The notes under the pieces were generated by a model. It made no database searches. It saw nothing but the letters and a program-made list of their open reading frames with translations, and was not told the DNA's origin. The position numbers and the translations under genes are program-made. A stretch of DNA of 64,000 bases from Artemia franciscana (lineage: Eukaryota > Arthropoda > Branchiopoda > Anostraca > Artemiidae): positions 26,578,335-26,642,334 of the forward strand of contig NC_088866.1 in NCBI RefSeq assembly GCF_032884065.1, in the 5' to 3' direction. This document shows, one piece after another, positions 33,426 through 43,017 of the stretch (the stretch's first letter is position 1; the number at the start of each line of letters is the position of its first letter).

Positions 33426-34199
33426 ATGTTTAAGTTTACAATGACTGATGAACTTACCATGGCAAAAGCCGATGAAGATGCTCAAAGAGTCTATGCCAAA
33501 AAACTTGCTGCTGATAGAGGAAGTCAGAAAAGAAAGCGTGCCGAGGAATTAAAAGAACAGCAAGGAAACAGGCTTGAGGCTGATAGAGAAAGAAAGAACA
33601 GAAAGCGTGCCGAGGAATCAAAAGAACAGCAAGGAAACAGGCTTGAGGCTGATAGAGAAAGAAAGAACAGAAAGCGTGCCGAGGAATCAAAAGAACAGCA
33701 AGGAAACAGGCTTGAGGCTGATAGAGAAAAAAAGAACAGAAAGCGTGCCGAGGAACTACCAGAGCAACGCGGAAGCAGACTTGCTGCTAAAAGAGAAAGT
33801 GAAAAAAGAAGGCGTGCCGAGGAATTACAAGAACAGCAAGAAATCAGGCTTGCTGCTGATAGAGAAAGTAAGAAAAGAAAGCGTGCCGAGGAATCACAAG
33901 AACAGCAAGAAATCAGGCTTGCTGCTGATAGAGAAAGTAAGAAAAGAAAGCGTGCCGAGGAATCAGAGCAACCTGAAAGTTATCGCCTGGCATTCAGGTA
34001 CAACCCAGTCGATGATTATAGCTTGAGTAGATGTGTTCAAATCGGGACAATGTCTAAAATTTGTCCCTATTGCAAGGCCTTGAAATTCAATGGTGAAACA
34101 ATGGGAATGTGTTGCGCCTCAGGAAAAGTTAAACTTCCTCTATTGGCTGCACCACCAGAGCCATTGAAGACGAATGAATGCTTGCCTGAAAAATTCTAA
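33426..34199 (+). CDS. Helitron N-terminal protein fragment with 23-residue charged repeats
   Basis: A 257-residue ORF. After MFKFTMTDELTMAKADEDAQ come six full copies and one partial copy of a 23-residue unit of the form RKRAEE-EQQ-RL-ADRE-K, which should form a long charged helix or coiled coil. Next is YNPVDDYSLSRCVQIGTM, and then the Helitron-specific CPYCKALKF, GMCCASGKVKLPLL (a C..C...CC..GKV.LP zinc-binding-like motif that precedes the replication-initiator domain in Helitron proteins). The ORF then runs directly into helicase C-terminal sequence and stops, the junction of the internal deletion. The start at 33426 or the second Met at 33441 are both possible. A 69-bp DNA repeat underlies the peptide repeat. 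Confidence 0.8.
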   Translation: MFKFTMTDELTMAKADEDAQRVYAKKLAADRGSQKRKRAEELKEQQGNRLEADRERKNRKRAEESKEQQGNRLEADRERKNRKRAEESKEQQGNRLEADREKKNRKRAEELPEQRGSRLAAKRESEKRRRAEELQEQQEIRLAADRESKKRKRAEESQEQQEIRLAADRESKKRKRAEESEQPESYRLAFRYNPVDDYSLSRCVQIGTMSKICPYCKALKFNGETMGMCCASGKVKLPLLAAPPEPLKTNECLPEKF

Positions 34200-35055
34200 T
34201 TTATGGGCACACGTAAAAATATTAAAATTAACTACAAATATGCGTGTCCGATTGCAAAACGATGACTCTGGTCAAACATTTTCAGATCAATTGCTGACAA
34301 TTGGAAACGGAAAGCTCCCAGTAGACTCAATTTCAGGACGTATACAACTACCTGCTGATTTCTGTAATTTAGTGACGTCCAAAAATGAATTGATTGAAAA
34401 AGTATTTCCGAATATTCTAAAAAATTATAAAAATAATAAATGGCTAAGTGAAAGAGCGATTCTCGCACCCAAAAATATAGACGTCCACGAAATCAACAAT
34501 ATTGTTTTGACCAAGATTCGAGACCAGGCAGTCCTTTACAAGTCAGTCGACACAGTTTTGGAACCAAATGAAGCAGTTAATTATCCATCTGAATTTTTAA
34601 ATTCGATAGATCTTTCAGGGTTTCCACCACACGTGCTACAACTAAAAATAGGCGTACCAATAATACTTTTAAGAAATATCAACCCACCAAAGCTTTGCAA
34701 TGGCACTCGACTTGCCATAAAAAAAACAATGGAAAACCTAATAGAGGCCACAATCTTGACAGGGCCTTTTGAGGGTGAGGCTGTTCTTATTCCTCGCATT
34801 CCCATGATTCCAACGGATCTGCCTTTTCAATTTAAAAGATTGCAATTCCCAATTCGATTAGCATTTGCAATCACCATTAACAAAGCTCAAGGTCAATCAT
34901 TAGAAACATGTGGTATAGATCTTAATACTGATTGTTTTTCCCGTGGACAATTGTACGTTGCATGTTCGAGGGTCGGTAAACCTGACAATCTATTTATATG
35001 TAGCGACAATTGGACAGCGAAGAATGTTGTATATTCGCAAGTTTTACGCAGTTAA
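34174..35055 (+). pseudogene. Helitron Pif1-like helicase, C-terminal part
   Basis: A 293-residue ORF. Recognisable blocks: LTTNMRVRLQN, LPVDSISGRIQLPADFC, WLSERAILAPKNIDVHEINN (the SERAILAP motif of Helitron Pif1 helicases), VGVPIILLRN-type GVPIILLRNINPPKLCNGTR, then FAITINKAQGQSLETCGIDL and RGQLYVACSRVGKPDNLFI (helicase motifs V and VI; the Arg of ACSR is the arginine finger). Motifs I to III (ATP-binding) are missing, so it cannot be an active helicase. It ends NVVYSQVLRS, the normal C terminus. Confidence 0.88.
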
Positions 35056-35238
35056 TTTGTATTGTATCTATCTATCTATCTATCTATCTATATAAAAACG
35101 AGTTGTGTTTATGCATGTTTGTTTGTTTGTAAAAAGAGCGTTTGCATATGATGTCATTATTAGTACATACGGCTTTGTATATGCAGAGAGAATGGGAAAG
35201 CCAAGAATGTTGTATATTCGCAATTTTTACGTAGTTTA
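35056..35238 (+). mobile_element. Helitron 5-prime-like spacer between tandem helicase copies
   Basis: (CTAT)n then ATATAAAAACGAGTTGTG, TGTTTGTTTGTAAAAAGAGC and TATGATGTCATTATTAG. The same module follows the second copy (36101-36272) and stands alone at 57.54 kb. Confidence 0.65.
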
Positions 35239-36100
35239 ACTCCTGCAGACGAAATGAATGCTTGCCTAAAAAATTCCAATTTATGGGCACACGTAAAAAT
35301 ATTAAAATTAACTACAAATATGCGTGTCCGATTGCAAAACGATGACTCTGGTCAAACAGTAGACTCAATTTCAGGACGTATACAACTACCTGCTGATTTC
35401 TGTAATTTAGTGACGTCCAAAAATGAATTGATTGAAAAAGTATTTCCGAATATTCTAAAAAATTATAAAAATAATAAATGGCTAAGTGAAAGAGCGATTC
35501 TCGCACCCAAAAATATAGACGTCCACGAAATCAACAATATTGTTTTGACCAAGATTCGAGACCAGGCAGTCCTTTACAAGTCAGTTGACACAGTTTTGGA
35601 ACCAAATGAAGCGGTTAATTATCCATCTGAATTTTTAAATTCCATAGATCCTTCAGGGTTTCCACCACACGTGCTACAACTAAAAATAGGCGTACCAATA
35701 ATACTTTTAAGAAATATCAACCCACCAAAGCTTTGCAATGGCACGCGACTTGCCGTAAAAAAAAACAATGGAAAACCTAATAGAGGCCACAATCTTGACA
35801 GGGCCTTATGAGGGTGAGGCTGTTCTTATTCCTCGCATTCCCATGATTCCAACGTTTCTGCTTTTTCAATTTAAAAGATTGCAATTTCCAATTCGATTAG
35901 TATTTGCAATCACCATTAACAAAGCTCAAGGTCAATCATTAGAAAAATGTGGTATAGATCTTAATACTGACTGTTTTTCCCATGGACAATTTTACGTTGC
36001 ATGTTCGAGGGTCGGTAAACCTGACAATGTATTTATATGCGGCGACAATTGGACAGCGAAGAATGTTGTATATTCGCAAGTTTTACGCAGTTAATTTGTA
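35239..36100 (+). pseudogene. Tandem second copy of the Helitron helicase C-terminal part
   Basis: Nearly identical to 34159-35065 but lacking about 42 bp of the first copy (the stretch encoding FSDQLLTIGNGKLP) and with one extra A near 35766 that shifts the frame, leaving two ORFs (35254-35811 and 35768-36094). Ends in the same NVVYSQVLRS. High identity suggests a recent duplication. Confidence 0.88.
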
Positions 36101-36394
36101 TTGTATCTATCTATCTATCTATATATATAAAAACGAGTTGTGTGGGTGCATGTTTGTTTGTTTGTAAAAAGAGCGTTTGCATATGACGTCATTATTAGTA
36201 CATACGGCTTTGTATATGCACAGACAATGGGAAAGCCAAGAATGTTGTTTATTCGCAATTTTTACGTAGTTTGAAACACATATATAAATCTATCTATATT
36301 CACAGGTGGGACACAGGGACACAACTACAATGGCGCGTAACGACTTACGCGCGCGGGGGGCTTGGGGGGGCGCGAAGCGCCCCACCAACTAGGT

Positions 36395-36429
36395 GTTGGG
36401 GTGGCGTGAAGCGCCACCCCAACAGCTAG
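36395..36429 (+). other. Helitron 3-prime terminal hairpin and CTAG
   Basis: Stem GTTGGGGTGGCG (36395-36406) pairs with CGCCACCCCAAC (36412-36423) around a 5-nt loop, followed by AG and CTAG at 36426-36429. A second GC-rich hairpin (GGGGCGC-GAA-GCGCCCC type) lies just upstream near 36366-36382. Such a 3-prime hairpin is the family's transposition terminator. Confidence 0.9.
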
Positions 36430-36555
<126 letters not shown>

Positions 36556-36715
36556 ATTTCTGATATAAAGCCCATGCTACCTTTTTTTAAAGCCATTCTG
36601 AAGGCTTCTTAGCCCCTTCCCTTGCCTATAAAATGTCCCCTGTCATTCGTCTCTTGGAAATCTTAATCAAGATCCAGAATTTCCGTTTTATCGTTTTTAA
36701 CCGTTTCCCTTGTTC

Positions 36716-37205
36716 GGCTAGGACACACCCAATGAAGTCCAAGAAAATAACCTTAATCAATTTTCAACACAACGGCTTGAAAGGAAAAGACTATCAAAAT
36801 ATTTAAGTGCAGTCAAAAAACTCTTGATTGGATCAGACATATCACATGACAAGATTAACACAGTGTACACAGAGTTGAACTTCTGGCGATTAGTGTTCAA
36901 TCAAATCTGGCACGTTTGAAAAAATACAGGGTTATTCTGAAACACGTGGGAATGATGGAAAGAATATTGAAAGTATTGTTTTCCATTGTTTGGCTGGTAC
37001 ACACCCAACGAAGTCCAAAAAATAATCTGAACCAATTTTCAACACAACTGCTTGAAAGAAAAAGACTATCAAAACAATTAAGTGCAGTCAAAAAACTTCT
37101 GATTGGATCAGATAGATCACATGACAGGATTAATACAGTGCACATAGAGTTGAACTCCTGGCGATTAGTGTTCAGTCAAATCTGGCACGGTTGAAAAAAT
37201 ACAGG
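36716..37205. repeat. Tandem duplication, unit about 290 bp
   Basis: ACACACCCAATGAAGTCCAA (near 36723) and ACACACCCAACGAAGTCCAA (near 36999) start two copies, each running through AAAAGACTATCAAAA, TGCAGTCAAAAAACT and TTGGATCAGA to AAAATACAGGGTTATTCTGA. A 92-codon ORF spans the junction but has no recognised domain. The repeat may derive from an old coding element. Confidence 0.8.
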
Positions 37206-37684
37206 GTTATTCTGAAACTTGTCGGAATGGTGGAAAAAATATTGAAAATAGAAAAACAAACTTTGGATTGGCTTTAAAACAGATAAAAGGTAATAAAGTA
37301 GTTCATTCTCTGATTCAATAAGTAAAAACCTTCGCAACAAAAAAACTCAAATTTAAAAGTAAGGAGCCAAGTGAGTCAGTTGCAGACTTTTTTAATAAGA
37401 GAAATTAAAGCTGAATAATCAAAAATAAAAAATCAATTGATGGCATGTCTCGCCCTCGGCACCTTTACAAGGAAACTGCCTCAAGTTTTCAAGTTAAATT
37501 TCAGACACGCTATGAAAATGTATGGCATCTATATCCTTTGGCTGGTTTTCACTCAAGCAAGCCGTATGGTGTGTAGTCAATTCAGATGGTCGGTAAAACT
37601 CCCTACAAACATATATTATAAAATCACGGGCCTGCAGCAAGCCCGCTGATTCACACGCATTCCATACGGCTGGTCAAACTGCAG

Positions 37685-38740
37685 AATGAATGAATGAATC
37701 GATAAATGAACTTTATTATCCGTAAAAGTTATAAAAAAAACACAGAGTACGGAGTATTATAAATAAACAAAAACAAAAACGATAAACAAAAAAAAATTCA
37801 AACTAACAAAAGACAACATGGACTAACCAGTATCAATATGGGAAAAAGGCTGCAGAGGGTCGTAAAAGTGAATAAAGTAGATAGTCTTTTTACATAAATC
37901 ATCAATGGAAGACCGAATCCAAGAAGACATATCTATTAAATCAAATCGAGCAATTATTTTTCTGTTTTGGTGCCATCTAGGAAGCTGGATTAGGATTTTG
38001 CAATATCTGAAATAAGCCGCACGCAGAATATTGGGATTTTTCTTACGAAAAAGATGAGCCATGCCTGATAAAAACAAAACTACAGGGGCGCAATGAGCGT
38101 TATAAATCATGCACAAACCTTTGCCTTTGTAACGGCTTTTGTTTGGGGATATTTTTCCGTAAGTGACGAGTAGGTTTTTCACGGCTTGATTCACTGGGGA
38201 TGAAAAGGGAGTGGAAAGTGTTGGACCGAAACACAGACAAAGCCAACTAACTAAAGAAGAACATGTCAGAATTGCAGTCCCAGCAACGAATGGAGCGACA
38301 GCATAAGGGCTGTTGAAACAAATAAACTCGAATTTAGACGCATTAACTGACAGTCCAATTAGATAGCTCATTGATTAATATAGTAAAATTGGAAAGCAAT
38401 CCACGGCGAGTCCGGGCAACAATAAGAAGGTCGTCTGCATATGCAACAGAAGACAAACCAATATTACCGTAAGAAAAAGAACTCTTAAGGGGACGCAGGC
38501 ACGATGCAAGCACACATTTAAATATACTAGAAGACAATACGGCAGAAGTTGCAACGTATCTATTTCTAGCAGTAGTTTTCACACCATGAAGTTTCAAAAA
38601 CCATGAGACTAAGTTGAAAATCTTCTGTGAAAGAAGGAATAGAACAAGAGCTAAGAGCTCATATGGCACTTGTGACGAGGTCGTAAGAGCCAAGAGCTCA
38701 TATGACATGAGCTCTAGCAAAATTGTAAGAATCAATACAT
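37685..38740 (-). mobile_element. Degenerate LINE (reverse transcriptase to 3-prime end)
   Basis: Minus-strand frames contain SSVAYADDLLIVARTRRG (motif C, YADD intact), then FTILINELSNWTVSVNASKF across a frame change near 38.35 kb, FICFNSPY, CMIYNAHCAPVVLF and ILIQLPRWHQNRKI. The 3-prime end is marked by TTCATTCATTCATTC at about 37690, a short tandem-repeat tail. 5-prime truncated. A separate family from those at 3.9 and 27.7 kb. Confidence 0.8.
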
Positions 38741-38789
38741 TAATTTAAAAGAAAAATCAGAGGCTTATTGTTGGTCGGTATTTAAAATA

Positions 38790-39990
38790 AGAGCACTGAG
38801 ACTCAAAGTCATTTTAAATATCAAAATTCATTAAGATCCGATCATCCACTCACAAGTTAAAAATACCTCATTTTTCTAATTTTTTTCTCTCCCTTCAGCC
38901 CCCCAGATGGTTGAATCGGGGAAATATACTTTATCAAGTCAATTTGTGCAAGTCCCTGACACGCCTACCAATTTTCATTGTCCTAGCACGTCCAGAAGTA
39001 CCGACCTCCCCAAAGCAGTGGACCCCCCTAACTACCCCAAAGAGAGTGGATCCAGTCCGGTTTCGTCAATCACGTATCTACAATATTTGTTTATTCTACC
39101 CACCGAGTTTCATCCCAATCTCTCCACTCTAAACGTTTTCTATGATTTCCGGTTTCCCCCTCCAACTCTCACCCAATGTCACCAGAACTGGTCGGGGTTA
39201 AAAACAAGAGATCTGAGACATGAGTTCCTTCTTAATATCAAATTCAAAATACCTCACGAACGGTCATCCACTCTTAAGTTATAAACACCTAAATTTTTGT
39301 GTTTTTTCCGAATTAACACCCCCTCCAACTCCCCCAAAGAGAGCGAATTCATTTCGGTTATGTTAATCAAAATATCTAGGACTTCTGCTTATTCTTCCCA
39401 CCAAGTTTCATCCTGATCACTCCACTCTAAGCGTTTTACAAGATTTCCAGTTCCCCCTCCAAATCCCCCCAATGACACTGGATCCGGTCGGGATTTAAAC
39501 ATGAGATCTGAGTTACGAGGCCCATCTAATATGAAATTTCATCCGATGAAATTCAAGATCCGATCATTCCCTCGTAAGTTAAAAATACCTCATTTTTTCT
39601 AATTTTTTAGAATTTACCCTCCCCCCAACTCCCCAAAAGGGAGTAAATTCGTTCTGTTTATGTCAATTACGTATTCAGGACTTGTGCTTATTTTTCCCAC
39701 TAAGTTTCATCCCGATCCCTCCACTCTAAGCATTTTCCTCTAAGATTTTAGGTTTCCCCATCCAATGTCAACTGATCCGGTCGGAATTTAAAGTAAGAGC
39801 TCTGAGACATGATATCATCCTAAATATCAAATTTAATCAAGATTCGATCTAATTTTTCCAAATTAACCTTCCTCCCACTCCCCCCCCCCAGATGGTCGAA
39901 TCGGGGAAACAACTATTTCAAATTTAATCTGGTCTGGTCCCTGATACGCCTGCCAAATTTCATCGTCCGAGCTTATCTGGAAGCGCCTAA
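38790..39990. repeat. Tandem array, unit about 300 bp
   Basis: CCACTCTAAGCGTTTT-type blocks at about 39125, 39420 and 39719 (spacing 295 and 299 bp); ACTCGTAAGTTAAAAATACC-type blocks at about 38851, 39263 and 39571. First and last units also carry AGATGGTTGAATCGGGGAAA and CCCTGACACGCCTACCAA. No coding potential. It ends at a GACAGACCGACAGACC run. Confidence 0.8.
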
Positions 39991-40179
39991 ACTAGCAAGA
40001 CTGGGACTGACAGACCGACAGACCTGCAGAATTTGCGATTACTGTATGTCACTTGGTAAATACCAAGTGCCATACAAAGTAATTTTTCTCTTGGAATGGA
40101 ATATTTGGTTGAAGGTTGGCTTCAGTCTGACTTATTTTGGAAAAGGGTATTTCCAGGCTTTGGGCAAGCCATGGGTGGA

Positions 40180-41430
40180 AGTAGTTATAGGCCCTACTAA
40201 ACTGAAGGAAAACTCGACTTTCTTAAAACTTGAAACCCTCCCCCTCGCCCTATTTTAGATAGGGCTTGTGATATCAGAGTTTCCCGATCCGAGCCCTGAT
40301 CCTATATGATTTCTATATAGGATTATTATTATATTTCTTGTCGATCCGATATGAGCCCTGATCCTAGTCATCTTTGGTTTAGCTTTCATTTGGAAATGTT
40401 GCTCCATTCGCAAGTTATACTAAATTAAACCAAAAGCTTCACTGACATCCATCAATCTCTCGCAAGCTACACTGAATTAAATGAAAAACTCAACTTTTGA
40501 TTAAGCTTTGGTCTCCATCCCAGAACTCAATGCATTAGGCATCTTTATTCATTTTTCATCGAAATTCATCTCCATATGCAAGTCATAGTGAAATAAATAA
40601 AAAACTTGAATTTTTTTTAACACTTAAAGCCCCATCACCCTAATTAAGCTCAATTTTAAATCCAAATAGTTCAATTTCAATAGAAATCTGACGGGCGGTT
40701 CTCCCACTATACTCGGTTGCACAGACGGGCAGACAGACAGACAGATCTCCAAAACCTATCTTGATGGATATTTTCCACTATCCAAATAGGTGATGATACC
40801 TGGATGATGATTTGCCATTGTTTTCCTTTTTTTGGATCCTATTAGCCAACATGGCTACCTAAGACGTTGCAAAATCCATCCGTCCGTCTGTCTGTCTGTC
40901 CTTCCGTCTATGTAATCACGTATAGGGGGAGAAACGCTGGTTGGATTTGGATGACAATTTTGATGGCCAGATTTGGTGCCAAGGATCATGAGATACATCA
41001 AGTTGAAAGATGAAGACCCTAGCTCAAATAAAACAGGGGGGAGAGGGCTTTACCTGCTAAAAACAGTTTTTCGTTTAATTCAGAGTAACTTGCGACTGGA
41101 GTGATGGATCTGAATGAAAATTGAACCAAAAAGGTCTAAGACCATGACACATATCAAGTTTGAGATAAAGACCCTAGTTCAAATTTAACAAAGGGGACTG
41201 GGTTTTAATTCCTGAAAAATTTAAGTTTTCAGTTTAATTTGGTATAACTTGCAAATGGAGTAACGGATCCGAATGAAAACTAGACCAAAGATGCCTAAGA
41301 TATGGGCTCATATCAAGTTCTGGTATCACAAACCCTATCTCAAATAGGGCGAGGGGGAGAAGGTTTCAAGTCTAAAGAAAGTTGAGTTTTCCTTTAATTT
41401 AGTAGGGCCTATAACTTACGAATGGAGTGA
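40180..41430. repeat. Large fold-back (inverted repeat) with 150-160-bp subrepeats
   Basis: The left arm (40180-40760) and right arm (40880-41430) are inverted: AGTTATAGGCCCTACTAAA and CCCTCGCCCTATTT on the left recur as reverse complements at about 41415 and 41346. The left arm ends in CAGACAGACAGACAG (near 40728) and the right begins with CTGTCTGTCTGTC (near 40890), facing each other. Within the right arm, units starting near CTTGCGACTGGAGTGATGGA and CTTGCAAATGGAGTAACGGA repeat. Confidence 0.8.
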
Positions 41431-41869
41431 CAAATCTGAAGTCAGATTCGTCTGAATACCTGAATTTGCTGGAACGAATTTGACAAAATATCATTGTATT
41501 GGATCCAGCTAGAATTGCCTGGACTTGTTTATTGCAAACAACATTTAGATGGGCAAAGATTCATAGCTTCAGTAGTTTTACCAATAATATGGTCCTGAAG
41601 ATGATGAAATGGTAGAAATCTGGTTCAGTTGACGAGATGACTAAACTTAAACACTAATGTCAGAAATATAAGCCCAAATGGACTACAGTATGCAACATTT
41701 AGCACAAAACAAGGGATTTTTGCTCACTGTTGACCAGTGAACTGTGAATCAATTTCAATTTTCTTTGTTATATAACTTTTAAACAAAAATTAGACCAAGT
41801 GTTAATCATACTATAATTTTTTTCGTCAAAAACAAATACCTTATTTCATTTCCAAAAATAGGGCATGGA

Positions 41870-42000
41870 GCTATATCTGAGTTTACTCTAAATCTAAAGG
41901 ATGATGTTTCTTGTACATTGCCAAAGCACGGACACAAAAAAGCTGTATCTGAGTTTGCTCTAAATCTAAAGGTGATGTTTTCTTGTACATTGCCAAAAAC
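41870..42000. repeat. Tandem duplication, unit about 72 bp
   Basis: GCTATATCTGAGTTTACTCT (41870) and GCTGTATCTGAGTTTGCTCT (41942) each lead into AAATCTAAAGG..GATGTTT and TCTTGTACATTGCCAAA. Confidence 0.85.
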
Positions 42001-42024
42001 ACACACACAAAATTTTCGTGTCAA

Positions 42025-42170
42025 AGGTAAAGTATTTGAAAAACCAAGTACATTAAAAGTATCTTAAGTAATAAGTATTTCGTAATCTTACTTAAGTATC
42101 AAGTAATAAGTACACCCTAGAGTTTTTACTTAAGTACAAGTACATATATGCTGGTAACTGGTACATTACC
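42025..42170. mobile_element. hAT-like non-autonomous element end
   Basis: ACTTAAGTATCAAGTAATAA and TTTTTACTTAAGTACAAGTA are repeats of the same type as at 33.03 kb, which suggests the other end or another copy of that family. Confidence 0.45.
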
Positions 42171-42289
42171 TTAAATTTATTCCACTTGTTGTCTTAACTG
42201 GTATGAAAGCATTGGCAAGAGAATAAGGACCTGGACATCTTCAGGTTAAAAATTGTATTTATAGTTTTAATTTGCTCAATTTTTTTCAG

Positions 42290-42497
42290 CAAGTCAAACT
42301 TGGATCATTATGGGAAGAAAAGACTACAGTGGTCATTTTTTTGAGGAGATTTGGATGACCTTTCTGCCGGTTGGCGGCGCGAGAGATTTCCTCAGTTGCG
42401 CCCCAACTGCAGGCAGCAAATGTACGGCTTGCAGCTGTTGGTCTTGAAGATCTTGGTATTGAAGAATTTGCCAATGGGAAATTTTTCAGTGGTGATG
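42290..42497 (+). CDS. PRXL2B: PRXL2B peroxiredoxin-like protein, exon with UGA (probable selenocysteine) in the active site
   Basis: The exon is 208 bp, with acceptor TTTTTTTCAG and donor GTATGT, in phase 0 and out phase 1. It encodes QVKLGSLWEEKTTVVIFLRR, then FG-U-PFCRLAAREISSVAPQ, LQAANVRLAAVGLEDLG, IEEFANGKFFSGD. The family has LRRFGC..CR.....S; here the first Cys codon is TGA at 42356-42358, giving UxxC. All flanking residues (RRFG, CR, LAAVG.EDLG, EF, FF.G) are conserved, the frame stays open on both sides, and both splice sites are good. Known biology: fish and other animals encode SelU-group proteins (PRXL2A, B, C) with Sec at exactly this place, while mammals use Cys. A SECIS element must then exist in the 3-prime UTR, which lies outside the window. 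A stop mutation in a decaying copy is the alternative. Confidence 0.9.
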
Positions 42498-43017
42498 GTA
42501 TGTTCACAATTTCTTAGACCACACTGACTTTCCGCTTACAAATAAATTGAAATGAAAATATAGAAAAACAGATATTATATTCAATTAAGACAGTAAAAAA
42601 AAATCCTTTTAATACTAATAATAGTAGAAGTCTGAATATTTTGACTTCATGTCCAGAAGCCTTTACTAAACTTAAAAAAAAATATGAAGAAAAAGTAAAA
42701 AGATAGCACAAACAATGAAAAACTACAGATTAATAATGATTAATATGTTAAATCACTTTTTTCCCTTTTCTTTATGTTTTGTTCAATTTAGTTAGTTTTT
42801 TTTGTTGATAAAGACTTCCAGGTGTTTGTTTTTTATTATTGAAAAAAAAAGGTTTGTTTTTGCTATTTTTCACAGTCTTATTGGAAATGCTAAACTCATT
42901 TTTCTAATTTTTTTTCGTTTTGTTTTATCTGCTTGTGGTATGTCATATTAGTCATTTAAGCCCTTCTGTTTTTTTGTTAATTGTTACTGTTTAATAAAAT
43001 ATTCAGTCTTACACGCA

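Larger units (their letters stand above)
33211..36429 (+). mobile_element. Internally deleted Helitron with duplicated 3-prime half
   Basis: The 5-prime end starts near 33211 with TC and a TATATA tract, then AAATAAGTTGTCTGTCTG. The 3-prime end is a 12-bp stem hairpin followed by CTAG and a T (36426-36430), the standard Helitron terminus (CTRR at an A/T insertion site). Between them are an N-terminal ORF (33426-34199) and the C-terminal part of the Pif1-type helicase (34174-35055). The HUH replication-initiator domain and the helicase Walker motifs are absent, so the element is non-autonomous. The helicase part is duplicated at 35239-36100, each copy followed by a segment resembling another Helitron 5-prime end (CTATCTATATAAAAACGAGT). 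Confidence 0.9.

Noticed and set aside
36897-37194. Possible gene in the 290-bp tandem duplication
   Set aside because: Open over only one unit junction, stops soon after, and no recognisable domain; treated as a repeat.
42286-42507. 73-codon minus-strand ORF over the UGA-containing exon
   Set aside because: Antisense shadow. The plus strand matches the peroxiredoxin-like family once TGA is read as Sec.
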